This document shows positions 26,787-35,784 of a DNA stretch of 64,000 nucleotides, in pieces (within the stretch, counting starts at the first letter, position 1; every line of letters starts with the position of its first letter). Below the pieces are notes generated by a model. That model did not search any database, was not told the DNA's origin, and saw nothing but the letters and a program-made list of their open reading frames with translations. Source of the DNA: Flavobacteriaceae bacterium UBA3611 (GTDB taxonomy: Bacteria > Bacteroidota > Bacteroidia > Flavobacteriales > Flavobacteriaceae). The DNA lies in the NCBI GenBank assembly GCA_002375495.1, contig DFLU01000012.1:624269-688268 (forward strand), read 5' to 3'. The translations under genes and the position numbers were made by a program.

Positions 26787-28682
26787 CTATCTTTTCACGA
26801 TAATAAACTCAGATCTTCTATTCTGTTGGTGCTGTGCTTCGGTACAATTGGCACCACAGGCAATTTTGGGTTTGCTTTCTCCAAAGCCTTCTCCTGAAAT
26901 ACGCGATGCATCAATTCCTTTTGAAATGACATATTGCACAGTACTTTGGGCTCTGCGTTCAGACAATTCTAGGTTATACTTGTCTGAAGACCGACTATCG
27001 GTATGGCTTTCGGCTTTAATCACCATATTTGGATATTTTTTCATGAGAGCTACCAGTTTGTCTAATTCGAAAGCAGCTTTCGGTGTGATATTGCTTTTGT
27101 CTAATGGGAAGTAGATTGGGTTTAGCACCACCTTGTCGTCAACAATAATTTCTTCAATGGGCCGAAGCAATATTCTACCTTCTATAGTGGTATTATTGGC
27201 TTTTTCCATAGTGATTGCATTGCTTTCAAACTCGGTTAATACAGCTTGCACTTCATGTGCAATATCACATTCAGCAATAAATGTTACGCTACCGTCTTCT
27301 CCAGAGGTCTTTGTGCTTAGCTTATTTCCTAAGGTGTCATAAAAATCTACACGGGCACCCGCTAATGGCGCTTTGGTATATTCGTTTACAACGGTAACAA
27401 ACATTTGTACTTCGCATGGCGGCTCTAATTTTTTTGTAGTGTAAATATCGTCACTCCCCATTCCACCAGTTCGGTTAGACGATAGATATCCTAGTTCGGT
27501 ATTGGGATTGTAGATAAAAGCAAAATCGTCTTCAGAAGTATTAATGCCCGGTCCTAAATTTTTAACGGCTCCAAAGCCATCCCCTTCCGCAGGCGCATAA
27601 AATACATCTAAACCGCCAAGACCCATGTGTCCGGTACTAGCGAAGTATAAATCGCCATTGGTATCTATAAAAGGAAATACCTCTTTGCCTTCTGTATTAA
27701 TATTTGCACCAAGTCGTACCGGTGACCCAAGACTACCATCTTTTTTAACCGCTACTTTATAAATATCGCTCATGCCCATGCCACCTGGCATGTCACTTAC
27801 AAAATATAATGTGTTTCCATCTGGGCTCAATGCAGGATGCCCTGAAGAATATTCACTGCTATTAATTGAAACCGATTGCACGTCTTGCCATTTTCCATCC
27901 ACCCATTCGGCATAAAAAATGTTGATTTGGTTTACACCTTCGGCACTTTTATCATATTTACCACGATAATAATCGTTGCGATCAAAATACATTCGTTTGC
28001 CGTCGTCCGTGATAGCAATATTGCCTTCATGGTATTTGGTGTTAACATCTCCATTTTCTAAAAGTTCCGCATTTTTGATCGTTCCGCCAACATCTTCTGC
28101 CTTGTAGATGTCGAGGTAGGGTTCTTCGTTCCAGCCATACTTTTTTCTTGTGGTGTTTCTGGCTGAAGAGAAATAAAAGTCTTTGCCAACTAGTACTCCT
28201 CCAAATTCAGAGAATTCAGTATTGATTTCTTTCATGTTAGTTGCCGAAAACTGTGGTCGTTCTTCCATCAATTTTGGCACGTAGTTCGGGTTTTTCATGA
28301 ACTCTATAGCGCGTGAGTCGTTGGGTAACGCTTTTGCAAACTGCTTCATATAAATATTGTAATCGCTAAACTTGCCATTGGCTTTCAGTGATTGGGCATA
28401 ATTGTACACCGTTTCTGGATTTACATTTCTGCCTTTTACAACACGTTTGTAATAGGTTTCAGATTTTTTGGTGTCGTTAATGTTATAGTAACTGTTGCCT
28501 AGCTGTTCAAAAACATATCGACTGCCTTTTCCTTTCTTCAGAAGCTTTTGGTACGCTTGCGCGGCATCTGTATACTGAAGGCGATTATATAAGGCATCAG
28601 CCTTTTTTGTGTCTTTATTTTGTGCTAAGCACAAGGTAGTGCTCAGGGCGAATAAGAATAGTATGGTATATATTTTTTTCAT
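26787..28682 (-). CDS. OmpA-family protein with TPR and PD40 repeats
   Basis: 631 residues. Signal peptide (1-20), TPR-like helices (about 25-120), WD40/PD40-type propeller repeats (about 130-400; HPALSPDGNTLYFVSDMPGG, NPNTELGYLSSNRTGGMG), a CarboxypepD_reg-like beta domain (about 420-510) and a C-terminal OmpA peptidoglycan-binding domain (about 520-631; ESHTDSRSSDKYNLELSERR with the conserved Asp and Arg). It should tether an outer-membrane complex to peptidoglycan. The order cargo-PorP/SprF-OmpA, all on one strand with small gaps, is the common type B T9SS accessory set. Substrate choice is inferred from context. Confidence 0.9.
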   Translation of the reverse strand: MKKIYTILFLFALSTTLCLAQNKDTKKADALYNRLQYTDAAQAYQKLLKKGKGSRYVFEQLGNSYYNINDTKKSETYYKRVVKGRNVNPETVYNYAQSLKANGKFSDYNIYMKQFAKALPNDSRAIEFMKNPNYVPKLMEERPQFSATNMKEINTEFSEFGGVLVGKDFYFSSARNTTRKKYGWNEEPYLDIYKAEDVGGTIKNAELLENGDVNTKYHEGNIAITDDGKRMYFDRNDYYRGKYDKSAEGVNQINIFYAEWVDGKWQDVQSVSINSSEYSSGHPALSPDGNTLYFVSDMPGGMGMSDIYKVAVKKDGSLGSPVRLGANINTEGKEVFPFIDTNGDLYFASTGHMGLGGLDVFYAPAEGDGFGAVKNLGPGINTSEDDFAFIYNPNTELGYLSSNRTGGMGSDDIYTTKKLEPPCEVQMFVTVVNEYTKAPLAGARVDFYDTLGNKLSTKTSGEDGSVTFIAECDIAHEVQAVLTEFESNAITMEKANNTTIEGRILLRPIEEIIVDDKVVLNPIYFPLDKSNITPKAAFELDKLVALMKKYPNMVIKAESHTDSRSSDKYNLELSERRAQSTVQYVISKGIDASRISGEGFGESKPKIACGANCTEAQHQQNRRSEFIIVKR

Positions 28683-28705
28683 ATTGAATGAAATTATTGT
28701 AGTGA

Positions 28706-29620
28706 TTAGAAGTATCTCGGTGAACGAAGTGCCCGTTTTTTGAAGAACACATCAAACGAGAGTATGATCTCATGTGAAGAACTGGCCACCGCTTCAATTT
28801 CTGAGATTACACGATCGTACGCATAGCCTACCCGAATGTATTCTGTTACTTGAAACCCAACTAAACCGCTGAACGAATCGTCCAGTCTGTAACTAGCGCC
28901 AATTTCAAATCGATCGTAGAACAAGGCGTTTAAGTTTCCGTCTAAAGACAAGGGAGCATCGAAAGCAGACTTTGCCAACACTGAAGGTTTCAGTTTTATA
29001 TTTTCAGACACTTGGAAAACATACCCCCCTGTTAAAAAATAGTGGTTTGTTTCACTTCCATATTTGAGGCCGTTTTCATCTAAATGAACAGAACTTAATA
29101 AATTCGGAACTGACAGACCTACATAAAAGTTTTCACCGTATAAAAAAGCACCCGTACCGATGTTAGGGTAGGTGTTGTTTATGTCTTGTGAGAAGAAAGG
29201 GTCTCCAGGGTCTTGCAACTCTAGACTTGTGAGCCCCACATCGTGAAAAGTTGCCCCCGCTTTTATCCCCAGAGCCAATTTGGTATTGTCTCCTACTTCA
29301 AGAGTATATGAAAAGTCTGCGTAGACATTTGTTTCGCTAATAGGTCCCAATTCGTCTTTAACCGCCGAAAGTCCGAGTCCTACCTTGTCGCTAATGGGTG
29401 AATGTCCTGAAAAAGTAAATGTTTCTGGCGCTCCGTCCAAACCAGACCATTGTTTGCGATATAATGCGGTAAGTGATAAGCTTTCCTTACTACCAGCATA
29501 CGCCGGGTTTACCACATTCATATTGTACATGTATTGGGTGTATTGGGGATCTTGCTGTGCTTCCATGTCATGGGGCCAAAAAATCGCCGAGATAAGCGCT
29601 AATAAGAGTAATTTCTTCAT
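28706..29620 (-). CDS. PorP/SprF family type IX secretion membrane protein
   Basis: 304 residues with a signal peptide (MKKLLLLALISAIFWPHDMEA). The mature start QQDPQYTQYMYNMNVVNPAYAGSKESLSLTALYRKQW is the family hallmark. The rest is an outer-membrane beta-barrel with alternating hydrophobic strands and an aromatic finish. PorP/SprF proteins are needed for secretion or attachment of type B CTD cargo such as the protein encoded just upstream. The gap to the OmpA gene is 23 bases, to the cargo gene 31 bases, so one operon is likely. Confidence 0.93.
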   Translation of the reverse strand: MKKLLLLALISAIFWPHDMEAQQDPQYTQYMYNMNVVNPAYAGSKESLSLTALYRKQWSGLDGAPETFTFSGHSPISDKVGLGLSAVKDELGPISETNVYADFSYTLEVGDNTKLALGIKAGATFHDVGLTSLELQDPGDPFFSQDINNTYPNIGTGAFLYGENFYVGLSVPNLLSSVHLDENGLKYGSETNHYFLTGGYVFQVSENIKLKPSVLAKSAFDAPLSLDGNLNALFYDRFEIGASYRLDDSFSGLVGFQVTEYIRVGYAYDRVISEIEAVASSSHEIILSFDVFFKKRALRSPRYF

Positions 29621-29651
29621 TATTGTATCCTTTTTTCAGTAATCAGGTTGT

Positions 29652-31706
29652 TTAATTGGCGTCTCTGTTCAGGTAAATCCACCCTGTTGGTTGAGTGCCG
29701 AATACGGGATCGTCTGCCTCCAAAGTTAATACGTAGAAGTAGGTTCCTGTAGGTAATTCTTCATTATCTGTTGTTTGTCCTTTCCATTCATTGCGGTAAT
29801 TGCTTTTATCGTAGACCAATGTTCCCAGTCGATTAAAAATCTGTAATTGCGAGATACCACTTCTGTCGGCTAAAAATTCGAGATTCAGGATGTCGTTAAA
29901 TCCATCTGAGTTGGGTGAAATACCTTGGGATATGGTACAATTTCCGATATCGTATAAAGTTACGTCTATTTCGGCTTCACCTGAACAATCTCCATCGCTT
30001 GCTACAACGGTATAGGTTTGGGTACCCATTACATTAGCTTCAAGTGTAATTTCTAAGCTGGCGTTGGTTGCGCCCGTGATAAGTTCGCCATTTAAAAACC
30101 ATTGGTATGTGGCGTCTGGGTTAGATGCTGTGGCAGAAAGAATTTGTGGCTCGTTCGGGCACGTTTTAAAATCGTCTCCTACACTAACTTCAATAGGTTC
30201 TCCAGTACCGATTGTGATACTGTCGCTAACCATGCAATTTCCTACGGAAATCGTTACACTATAGGTGCCGGTTTGTTGCACTACGATGGTAGGAGTGGTT
30301 TCTCCTGTGCTCCATAGGTAGGTAATGCTCATGGTGTCTCCTTCTATGATTGGCACAATTTCGTACCCATCCACATCGCAGAGTGCTTGATCGGGACCGA
30401 GATCTAATACGGGAGCTTCGGTGATGTCTACAACTACTGTGTCTGTCCCTTGTCCGCAGGGGTCAAGATTGAGCGTAACGGTATAGGTGTCGCTTTCTAT
30501 CGGGGTAAATGTTGCTTGGGTAGACACCACGGTGCCGTTTCCATTTACCCATTCGTACGTAACTTGCGAAGGGTCAATTCCTGGGTTGGTTGGTGTGGCA
30601 TCTAGCGTCGGAATCACATCTGAAGAACAGGCATTCAGTTCGTCAGGGAGATTGGTGGTTAAAACAACAGGAGGGTCTGCACTAATATTGAAATTTACAG
30701 TGCTAAAACACGTTTCGTTCATCACTCGTTCTACCCTCACAAAGATGGTTTCAGGGGTTGATGTATTGTTATAATTTGTAGGATCTGCAATCGCCATCTG
30801 GTCTAATTGCGCGTCTTCAAGCGAGTTGTGAAAGCTTACATTAAATTGAGTTGGGTCTTGACCATCGAGTACAATGGCGGTTTGTACGGTAAGGTCGAAT
30901 AATTCTGTGCCGTTTCCGTCAGTATCACATGCAGTTAGGTTTGGGGGCGTTGCTATGACAGGTTCTGTAGTTACAATACCCAAGGTGATGTCGTCTATGG
31001 CAAGATCATTTCCGCAGCCACCCGCACCATTGTTAATGAGTACAAGTTGAATATCTGAATTAGAACCCGTGTCGAAACTGATAAAAAACTGCTGCCAATT
31101 TGGTTCTGGTCCGTTCGGGATATCACCCGTATTTGTTTCAGCAATCATGGAGCCCGAAGGGTCTTCAATACGAAATGTCACATTTGAAGGAATTCCGGTT
31201 CCACCACAGATACCCGTGTCGGTATCATACACCGTAGTGATCCATGCGCCAAAACTATAGGCTGTTTCAGGATCGAGTGAAATGGTACGTCTATAGAACT
31301 CACCAGTACTGAAATCGGCATTTACAAAAAATGCCCGACCGTCGGTATTTCCGGTATGGTCAGTCATGTTTGCATGCCAACCAGAATTAAGGCCATTAGA
31401 GTTGTTTGTGATTACATACTCTCCATCATCTACCATATCTATGGTATTGCAGGTATAGGTGGTAGTAGCTGTTGCGGGGTCTATACAAACGCGACCTACT
31501 CCTTGCCCAAAGTCTTCATTGAAATCGACAATATTACAGTCTGATGTTCCTTTAGTTGCGTTGGAAGCAGTTATAGAGTGCACATTTTGGCTGATAGCTT
31601 GGTAGCATGTTCCTAAAAACAGCAAGGTAGTAAATAACCAAATATTGCTAAAAAGTTTGCTTTTTGATGGGATACGGATAAGGATTGCGGGTAATTTTAT
31701 ATCCAT
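29652..31706 (-). CDS. T9SS type B (gliding-motility-associated C-terminal) secreted protein
   Basis: 684 residues. An N-terminal hydrophobic segment (about 18-40) acts as signal peptide. A lectin-like beta region (about 45-245, NSGWHANMTDHTGNTDGRAFF, DLAIDDITLG) is followed by several Ig-like/PKD-like repeats with paired Cys, then the type B sorting domain (about 590-684; ISQGISPNSDGFNDILNLEF ... LQIFNRLGTLVYD ... GTYFYVL). The protein is exported by T9SS and presented on the surface or released, probably with its PorP/SprF partner next door. Ligand unknown. Its leader contains a short hairpin and a version of the CTAATAATCTACAC leader sequence seen in the fibre genes. Confidence 0.9.
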   Translation of the reverse strand: MDIKLPAILIRIPSKSKLFSNIWLFTTLLFLGTCYQAISQNVHSITASNATKGTSDCNIVDFNEDFGQGVGRVCIDPATATTTYTCNTIDMVDDGEYVITNNSNGLNSGWHANMTDHTGNTDGRAFFVNADFSTGEFYRRTISLDPETAYSFGAWITTVYDTDTGICGGTGIPSNVTFRIEDPSGSMIAETNTGDIPNGPEPNWQQFFISFDTGSNSDIQLVLINNGAGGCGNDLAIDDITLGIVTTEPVIATPPNLTACDTDGNGTELFDLTVQTAIVLDGQDPTQFNVSFHNSLEDAQLDQMAIADPTNYNNTSTPETIFVRVERVMNETCFSTVNFNISADPPVVLTTNLPDELNACSSDVIPTLDATPTNPGIDPSQVTYEWVNGNGTVVSTQATFTPIESDTYTVTLNLDPCGQGTDTVVVDITEAPVLDLGPDQALCDVDGYEIVPIIEGDTMSITYLWSTGETTPTIVVQQTGTYSVTISVGNCMVSDSITIGTGEPIEVSVGDDFKTCPNEPQILSATASNPDATYQWFLNGELITGATNASLEITLEANVMGTQTYTVVASDGDCSGEAEIDVTLYDIGNCTISQGISPNSDGFNDILNLEFLADRSGISQLQIFNRLGTLVYDKSNYRNEWKGQTTDNEELPTGTYFYVLTLEADDPVFGTQPTGWIYLNRDAN

Positions 31707-31751
31707 TGTGGTTGGGTTGATGTTAGCGTAGTACTAAAATACTTAAAATTG

Positions 31752-31769
31752 CCACAGATAACACTGTGG
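31752..31769 (-). other. Hairpin in the leader of the type B cargo gene
   Basis: CCACAG (31752-31757) and CTGTGG (31764-31769) pair around a 6-base loop, 46-63 bases upstream of the ATG at 31706. It could be an operator palindrome or an mRNA hairpin. No role is shown. Confidence 0.35.
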
Positions 31770-31829
31770 TGTAGATTATTAGACAAAATGCAGGGGTTTA
31801 TCGGTAAAAAGCTGATAAAATCAATACCA

Positions 31830-32783
31830 TCAATCGGTTAGTGAAAAAATTCCATAGATGGGGAAATGATCGCTTATGCCTCCCGAATATCGCGTTCCCA
31901 AATAGGTTCTGAACGGATTTCCTTTTCGTCTGCCTTTGTATTCTTTAAGGTGTTTTGCATTGTAGATGTTTGCCGATTCGAACCGAAACGGGTTGCCGAA
32001 TTGTTGCATAAACTCGTGCGAGACCAACAATTGGTCAAACAAATTCCACGCTCCCCTGTGCGATGTGCTCCCAGCTTCATGCGTTAAGAGCAATTCCATT
32101 GGGTTGTAGAAGTTCCCTGAAACCAGCGTTGTCATGCTGGTACTTTTAGGATCATCGTTAAAATCGCCCATAATCAATATTCGCGCTTGGGAGTCTTGCT
32201 GTCTGATACCATCCACGATTTCAAGATTACGTTTGGCGGCGGCAATTCTTCTGTATTCTGTTTTTTCAACCCCTGCTCTTCGTGAGGGCCAATGGTTTAC
32301 CAACACGTGAAAAACGATATTTTTTAGTTTCAAAGTTGCGTGTAAGATATCTCTGGTATAATCGCGTTCTCCATGTTCATTTTCAAGATAGAGTGTATGT
32401 CGTTCACTAGCTACAACGTTTACATAGTCTTTGCGGTAGAGAAGGGCGGTGTCTATGCCACGTTCATCAGGGGAGTCGAAATGTACAATACCGTAGTTTT
32501 TTTTCCGAAGAAATTTAGATTCCACCAACTGTTCTAACACAAACCGGTTCTCGACTTCGGCCACACCTACTAGCAATGGTGGGAAACCGATTTCTTGATA
32601 TCCTATTTCTTGAATGATGCTTCCAAGCTTTTTAATTTTTTTTCTGAAACGTTTCTCGTTCCATTTTCGGTCTGCATGTTCGGTAAAATCATCGTCTAGG
32701 GTGTGTGGGTCGTCCTTGGTGTCGAAAAGGTTTTCAAGATTATAGAAAGCAATACAATACTGGTTTTCTTCCGAAGCAGTCAT
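31830..32783 (-). CDS. Endonuclease/exonuclease/phosphatase family protein
   Basis: About 317 residues from 32783 (MTASEENQYC), the start closest to the conserved opening CIAFYNLENLFD. An upstream in-frame ATG at 32828 adds 15 residues and cannot be excluded. Motifs of the EEP fold are visible: Asn/Glu in YNLENLFD, VGVAEVENR, HFDSPDERGIDTALLYRK, VLVNHWPSRR, ILIMGDFNDDP with the catalytic Asp-Phe-Asn, and SDHFPI with the final Asp-His. The protein is therefore a metal-dependent nuclease or phosphodiesterase, cytoplasmic as no signal is seen. Substrate unknown. Divergent from hflX. Confidence 0.85.
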   Translation of the reverse strand: MTASEENQYCIAFYNLENLFDTKDDPHTLDDDFTEHADRKWNEKRFRKKIKKLGSIIQEIGYQEIGFPPLLVGVAEVENRFVLEQLVESKFLRKKNYGIVHFDSPDERGIDTALLYRKDYVNVVASERHTLYLENEHGERDYTRDILHATLKLKNIVFHVLVNHWPSRRAGVEKTEYRRIAAAKRNLEIVDGIRQQDSQARILIMGDFNDDPKSTSMTTLVSGNFYNPMELLLTHEAGSTSHRGAWNLFDQLLVSHEFMQQFGNPFRFESANIYNAKHLKEYKGRRKGNPFRTYLGTRYSGGISDHFPIYGIFSLTD

Positions 32784-32837
32784 ACAAAAGGGTGTTAAAC
32801 CCTTGTAAAGTACAAAATAATCTCTCAAAACCTTTTG

Positions 32838-32845
32838 TACCTTTG
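32838..32845 (+). promoter_or_regulatory. -7 element (TACCTTTG) of hflX
   Basis: Plus-strand TACCTTTG, about 80 bases before the hflX ATG, giving a leader of about 75 bases. No clean -33 TTG. Confidence 0.45.
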
Positions 32846-32914
32846 TGTACGAACGCTGTTACGTGTTAAGAATACGGAATTTGAAGTTTTTAATAAGAAC
32901 AGTCAGCAAAACTT

Positions 32915-32921
32915 AAGGAGG
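32915..32921 (+). promoter_or_regulatory. Strong Shine-Dalgarno of hflX
   Basis: AAGGAGG, a full match to the anti-SD core, 4 bases before the ATG at 32926. Bacteroidota genes rarely carry one and I saw none comparable in the leaders I looked at here, so it both fixes this start and marks an unusual translation signal. Confidence 0.75.
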
Positions 32922-32925
32922 ATAT

Positions 32926-34134
32926 ATGTTAGAACAATCTACAACAGAATATGAAAGGGTCATTTTAATCGGTCTCATAACACAGACCCAAAATGAAGAA
33001 AAATCGAAAGAGTATTTAGACGAACTTGAATTTCTGGCCTATACTGCAGGAGGAGAAGTGTTGAAACGCTTTGTGCAGAAAGTACAGATGCCCAATCCGA
33101 AAACGTTTATAGGTTCGGGTAAGATGGAAGATGTATTGGCGTTTGTAGAGGCAAACAACATAGACACCGCTATTTTTGACGATGAGCTCTCACCGGCCCA
33201 ACAAAAGAATATTGAAAAAATATTGAAGTGTAAGGTGATAGACAGAACGTATTTGATTCTTGATATTTTTGCGCAGCGAGCGCAGACCAGTTACGCTCGA
33301 ACGCAAGTAGAATTGGCCCAATATGAATATTTACTGCCACGTCTTACAGGCTTATGGACTCACTTAGAACGACAACGAGGGGGTATTGGGATGCGCGGTC
33401 CTGGTGAAACTGAAATTGAAACAGACCGTCGAATTGTTCGAGATCGAATTTCATTGCTGAAAAAGAAAATCGCAAAGATCGATCGGCAGATGGAAGTACA
33501 ACGGGGCAATCGCGGGGCGTTAGTTCGTGTAGCGCTGGTGGGTTATACCAATGTTGGAAAGAGTACTCTGATGAACGTGATAAGTAAAAGTGATGTTTTT
33601 GCTGAAAACAAGCTATTTGCAACGCTTGACACTACAGTTCGAAAAGTGGTGATTGGGAATCTTCCGTTTTTGCTAAGTGATACTGTAGGATTTATACGCA
33701 AACTACCCACCCAGTTGGTGGAAAGTTTTAAGAGTACGCTCGATGAGGTGCGTGAGGCAGATTTATTGCTGCATGTGGTTGATATTAGCCATCCTTCTTT
33801 TGAAGACCATATTGACTCAGTGAATCAAATTCTAGATGAAATTAAGAGTGCTGAAAAACCAACCTTTATGGTGTTCAATAAAATTGACGCCTATGAGCCT
33901 GAAACAATTGAGTCAGACGATTTGGTGACGGAAAAGACCAAAGCACATTTTACCTTAAAAGAGTGGAAACAAACTTGGATGCAACGTGAGAATACCGACG
34001 CTATTTTTATTTCGGCCTTGAACAAGGAGAATTTAGAAGAGTTTAGAAAAATGGTGTATGACAAAGTTCGTGATATCCATGTGACGCGTTTTCCGTATAA
34101 CAATTTTTTATATCCAGAAGAGTACTTGGAGTAA
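32926..34134 (+). CDS. hflX: GTPase HflX
   Basis: 402 residues. The N-terminal HflX domain (about 1-190, containing GSGKMEDVLAFVE and RGGIGMRGPGETEIE) precedes the G domain: P-loop GYTNVGKST near 206-214, G2 Thr in LDTTVRK, G3 DTVGFIRKLP and G4 NKID. HflX binds the 50S subunit and splits stalled or stressed 70S ribosomes. It is a single-gene unit with its own -7 element, a canonical Shine-Dalgarno and a strong terminator. Confidence 0.95.
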   Translation: MLEQSTTEYERVILIGLITQTQNEEKSKEYLDELEFLAYTAGGEVLKRFVQKVQMPNPKTFIGSGKMEDVLAFVEANNIDTAIFDDELSPAQQKNIEKILKCKVIDRTYLILDIFAQRAQTSYARTQVELAQYEYLLPRLTGLWTHLERQRGGIGMRGPGETEIETDRRIVRDRISLLKKKIAKIDRQMEVQRGNRGALVRVALVGYTNVGKSTLMNVISKSDVFAENKLFATLDTTVRKVVIGNLPFLLSDTVGFIRKLPTQLVESFKSTLDEVREADLLLHVVDISHPSFEDHIDSVNQILDEIKSAEKPTFMVFNKIDAYEPETIESDDLVTEKTKAHFTLKEWKQTWMQRENTDAIFISALNKENLEEFRKMVYDKVRDIHVTRFPYNNFLYPEEYLE

Positions 34135-34146
34135 GATAAGAGCATA

Positions 34147-34179
34147 AAAAAAACCGCCTAGAATTTAGGCGGTTTTTTT
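34147..34179. terminator. Bidirectional intrinsic terminator after hflX
   Basis: Perfect 14-base arms, AAAAAAACCGCCTA (34147-34160) and its complement (34166-34179), with a 5-base loop. A and T tracts on both sides let it end hflX and the convergent DUF3078 gene. Confidence 0.93.
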
Positions 34180-34196
34180 ATTTACTGCTTATTCGT

Positions 34197-35132
34197 TTAA
34201 AATGCATAGGTAATGCCTAATAGCCAATAGCTCTGCAATTCGTTATCTACATTTTCAAAAGTTGGTGCTGGGCCACTGCCCTCTACAAAATTGGTAGTTG
34301 CAAAATTAAGCGCCTCTTGTTTGTTGCCGCGAAGGCCAAATTCGAAACCTACGCCTAAACTTTTCCAAACTTTATAACCTAATGAGTTCACCCAGGTCCA
34401 ATTAGATAAATCTGAAGATTCATAGCTATAGAACGCTGAAAGGTTAGACTTAAAGCTAATTGCACCAATTTTTCGGGTATAATCTACCAAGAACTTTGCT
34501 CCTAGAGACGATTCAAAGATGGTGTCGTCTTCAGCGAACACAAAATTGTAATTCAACGGATGAACGACGACCACGAGGTTTTCTATGGGGGTCCAGGTTG
34601 CACCCACACCAACGTCAAGATAGCCTGGATCGTTAAAATTGTTCAAGACAGTGGTGCGGTACTCCGCTAGTGCCGAAGCCGCCACATTTTTAAAGATATT
34701 TCTTCCGTAGAGCGATGTAATATTAAAAACATCGGTGGCTTCTTGAAAGCTATCATCATCTGTAGGGTCGTCTTTGTCATCAAATTTCACCCAACCAACG
34801 TTCACATTGAGGGCATTTCGCCAAAAATATTTTTCTTCCTTAAGATTGGCAAAGCCGTTAAAAGTAACACCAATGTTACCTGAGCTCACATTTGGTGTGC
34901 CTTGGGCGTACCAATTATCAAAACTTGATAAGTTCACCCCAACGGTACCAAACGCGCCTATTTTCCAACCAGGCAACGCATCAATTTGGGCTTGAATTGC
35001 GTCAGCCTCTGATTGCAGCTTGTCTGCTTCAGCTTGTTTTTCTGCCTTTTGGGCTTCCAGTTCTTCTTTGGTTTGTGCAAAAGTGGCAAGAGGTAAAGCC
35101 AAGAGTGCTGTAATAAGTACTAATTTCTTCAT
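34197..35132 (-). CDS. DUF3078 outer-membrane beta-barrel protein
   Basis: 311 residues. Signal peptide (MKKLVLITALLALPLATFAQ), then a short Ala/Glu/Gln-rich coiled coil (about 21-53, EELEAQKAEKQAEADKLQSE) and a barrel domain with GAFGTVGVNLSSFDNWYAQG and WRNALNVNVGWVKF, typical of DUF3078. The chain ends in LLGITYAF, a C-terminal aromatic like that of outer-membrane barrels. The coiled coil may trimerise or hold a periplasmic partner. Function unknown. A -7 TACCTTTG lies at 35154-35161. Confidence 0.85.
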   Translation of the reverse strand: MKKLVLITALLALPLATFAQTKEELEAQKAEKQAEADKLQSEADAIQAQIDALPGWKIGAFGTVGVNLSSFDNWYAQGTPNVSSGNIGVTFNGFANLKEEKYFWRNALNVNVGWVKFDDKDDPTDDDSFQEATDVFNITSLYGRNIFKNVAASALAEYRTTVLNNFNDPGYLDVGVGATWTPIENLVVVVHPLNYNFVFAEDDTIFESSLGAKFLVDYTRKIGAISFKSNLSAFYSYESSDLSNWTWVNSLGYKVWKSLGVGFEFGLRGNKQEALNFATTNFVEGSGPAPTFENVDNELQSYWLLGITYAF

Positions 35133-35153
35133 TGTGTAACAGTTTAGATATCA

Positions 35154-35161
35154 CAAAGGTA
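35154..35161 (-). promoter_or_regulatory. -7 element (TACCTTTG) of the DUF3078 gene
   Basis: Minus-strand TACCTTTG, 21 bases before the ATG at 35132. The upstream -33 region has no clear TTG. Confidence 0.45.
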
Positions 35162-35240
35162 CTTTACTTTTCGTTTTTACTAAAATTGAAAATGAATTTT
35201 GAAAAATAAAGTGACTCGTACAATAAAAATCGGGAGTAGA

Positions 35241-35747
35241 TTATTTTCTTTTGAAGAGAGGCACCGCCGAACAGGCTTCACCATACATGATGCTTTTGGC
35301 AACAGGCTGTAATTTTTTGGCGATAAGTACGTATGCGTTCTGCGGAATCGGTTTGTGTGCACACCCTTTAATGATTACAGGTTTGTCTTTAAAATCTGAA
35401 ACATCCATGGTCGAGATGATTTCAGCAAAAAGAATACTTTCAAGGGTTTCTAGAGAACCTACCACAGTTTTTTTGGCGTAAGGAGCCAATTGAAGTGATA
35501 CTAAAAGAAAAGCCCAACCCGGGACAATGGCATCGGTACTGCAATACAAGGCTACATATTGACCTTGGTACTGTTCCCAATCATGGTTTGCTACTGAAGT
35601 TCTGAAATCTTTTTCCTTTAGTACAATACCTTCTAGCAACCATTGTGAAATATCGAAGGAAACACGTGTGCCCTTCGGATAAAAATCTTCAAGGTCGAAT
35701 GTGACTAGTTTACTATTCGCTACGCGATTTACGATTTCGTTTTCCAT
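35241..35747 (-). CDS. DUF2480 family protein
   Basis: 168 residues, full length for the family. Features: NSKLVTFDLEDFYPKGTRVSFDISQWL at the start, ALYCSTDAIVPGWAFLL in the middle and KGCAHKPIPQNAYV near the end. Two conserved Cys (in YCSTDA and GCAHKP) could bind metal or be redox active, but nothing in the sequence proves this. There is no signal peptide. In Flavobacteriia the family often sits beside suf genes, as here, where only the tandem array separates it from the sufT-like gene. A role in Fe-S work is therefore a weak inference. Confidence 0.85.
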   Translation of the reverse strand: MENEIVNRVANSKLVTFDLEDFYPKGTRVSFDISQWLLEGIVLKEKDFRTSVANHDWEQYQGQYVALYCSTDAIVPGWAFLLVSLQLAPYAKKTVVGSLETLESILFAEIISTMDVSDFKDKPVIIKGCAHKPIPQNAYVLIAKKLQPVAKSIMYGEACSAVPLFKRK

Positions 35748-35784
35748 TTCTCTTATTAATCTTCTAGTAATTTATGCACTAACC

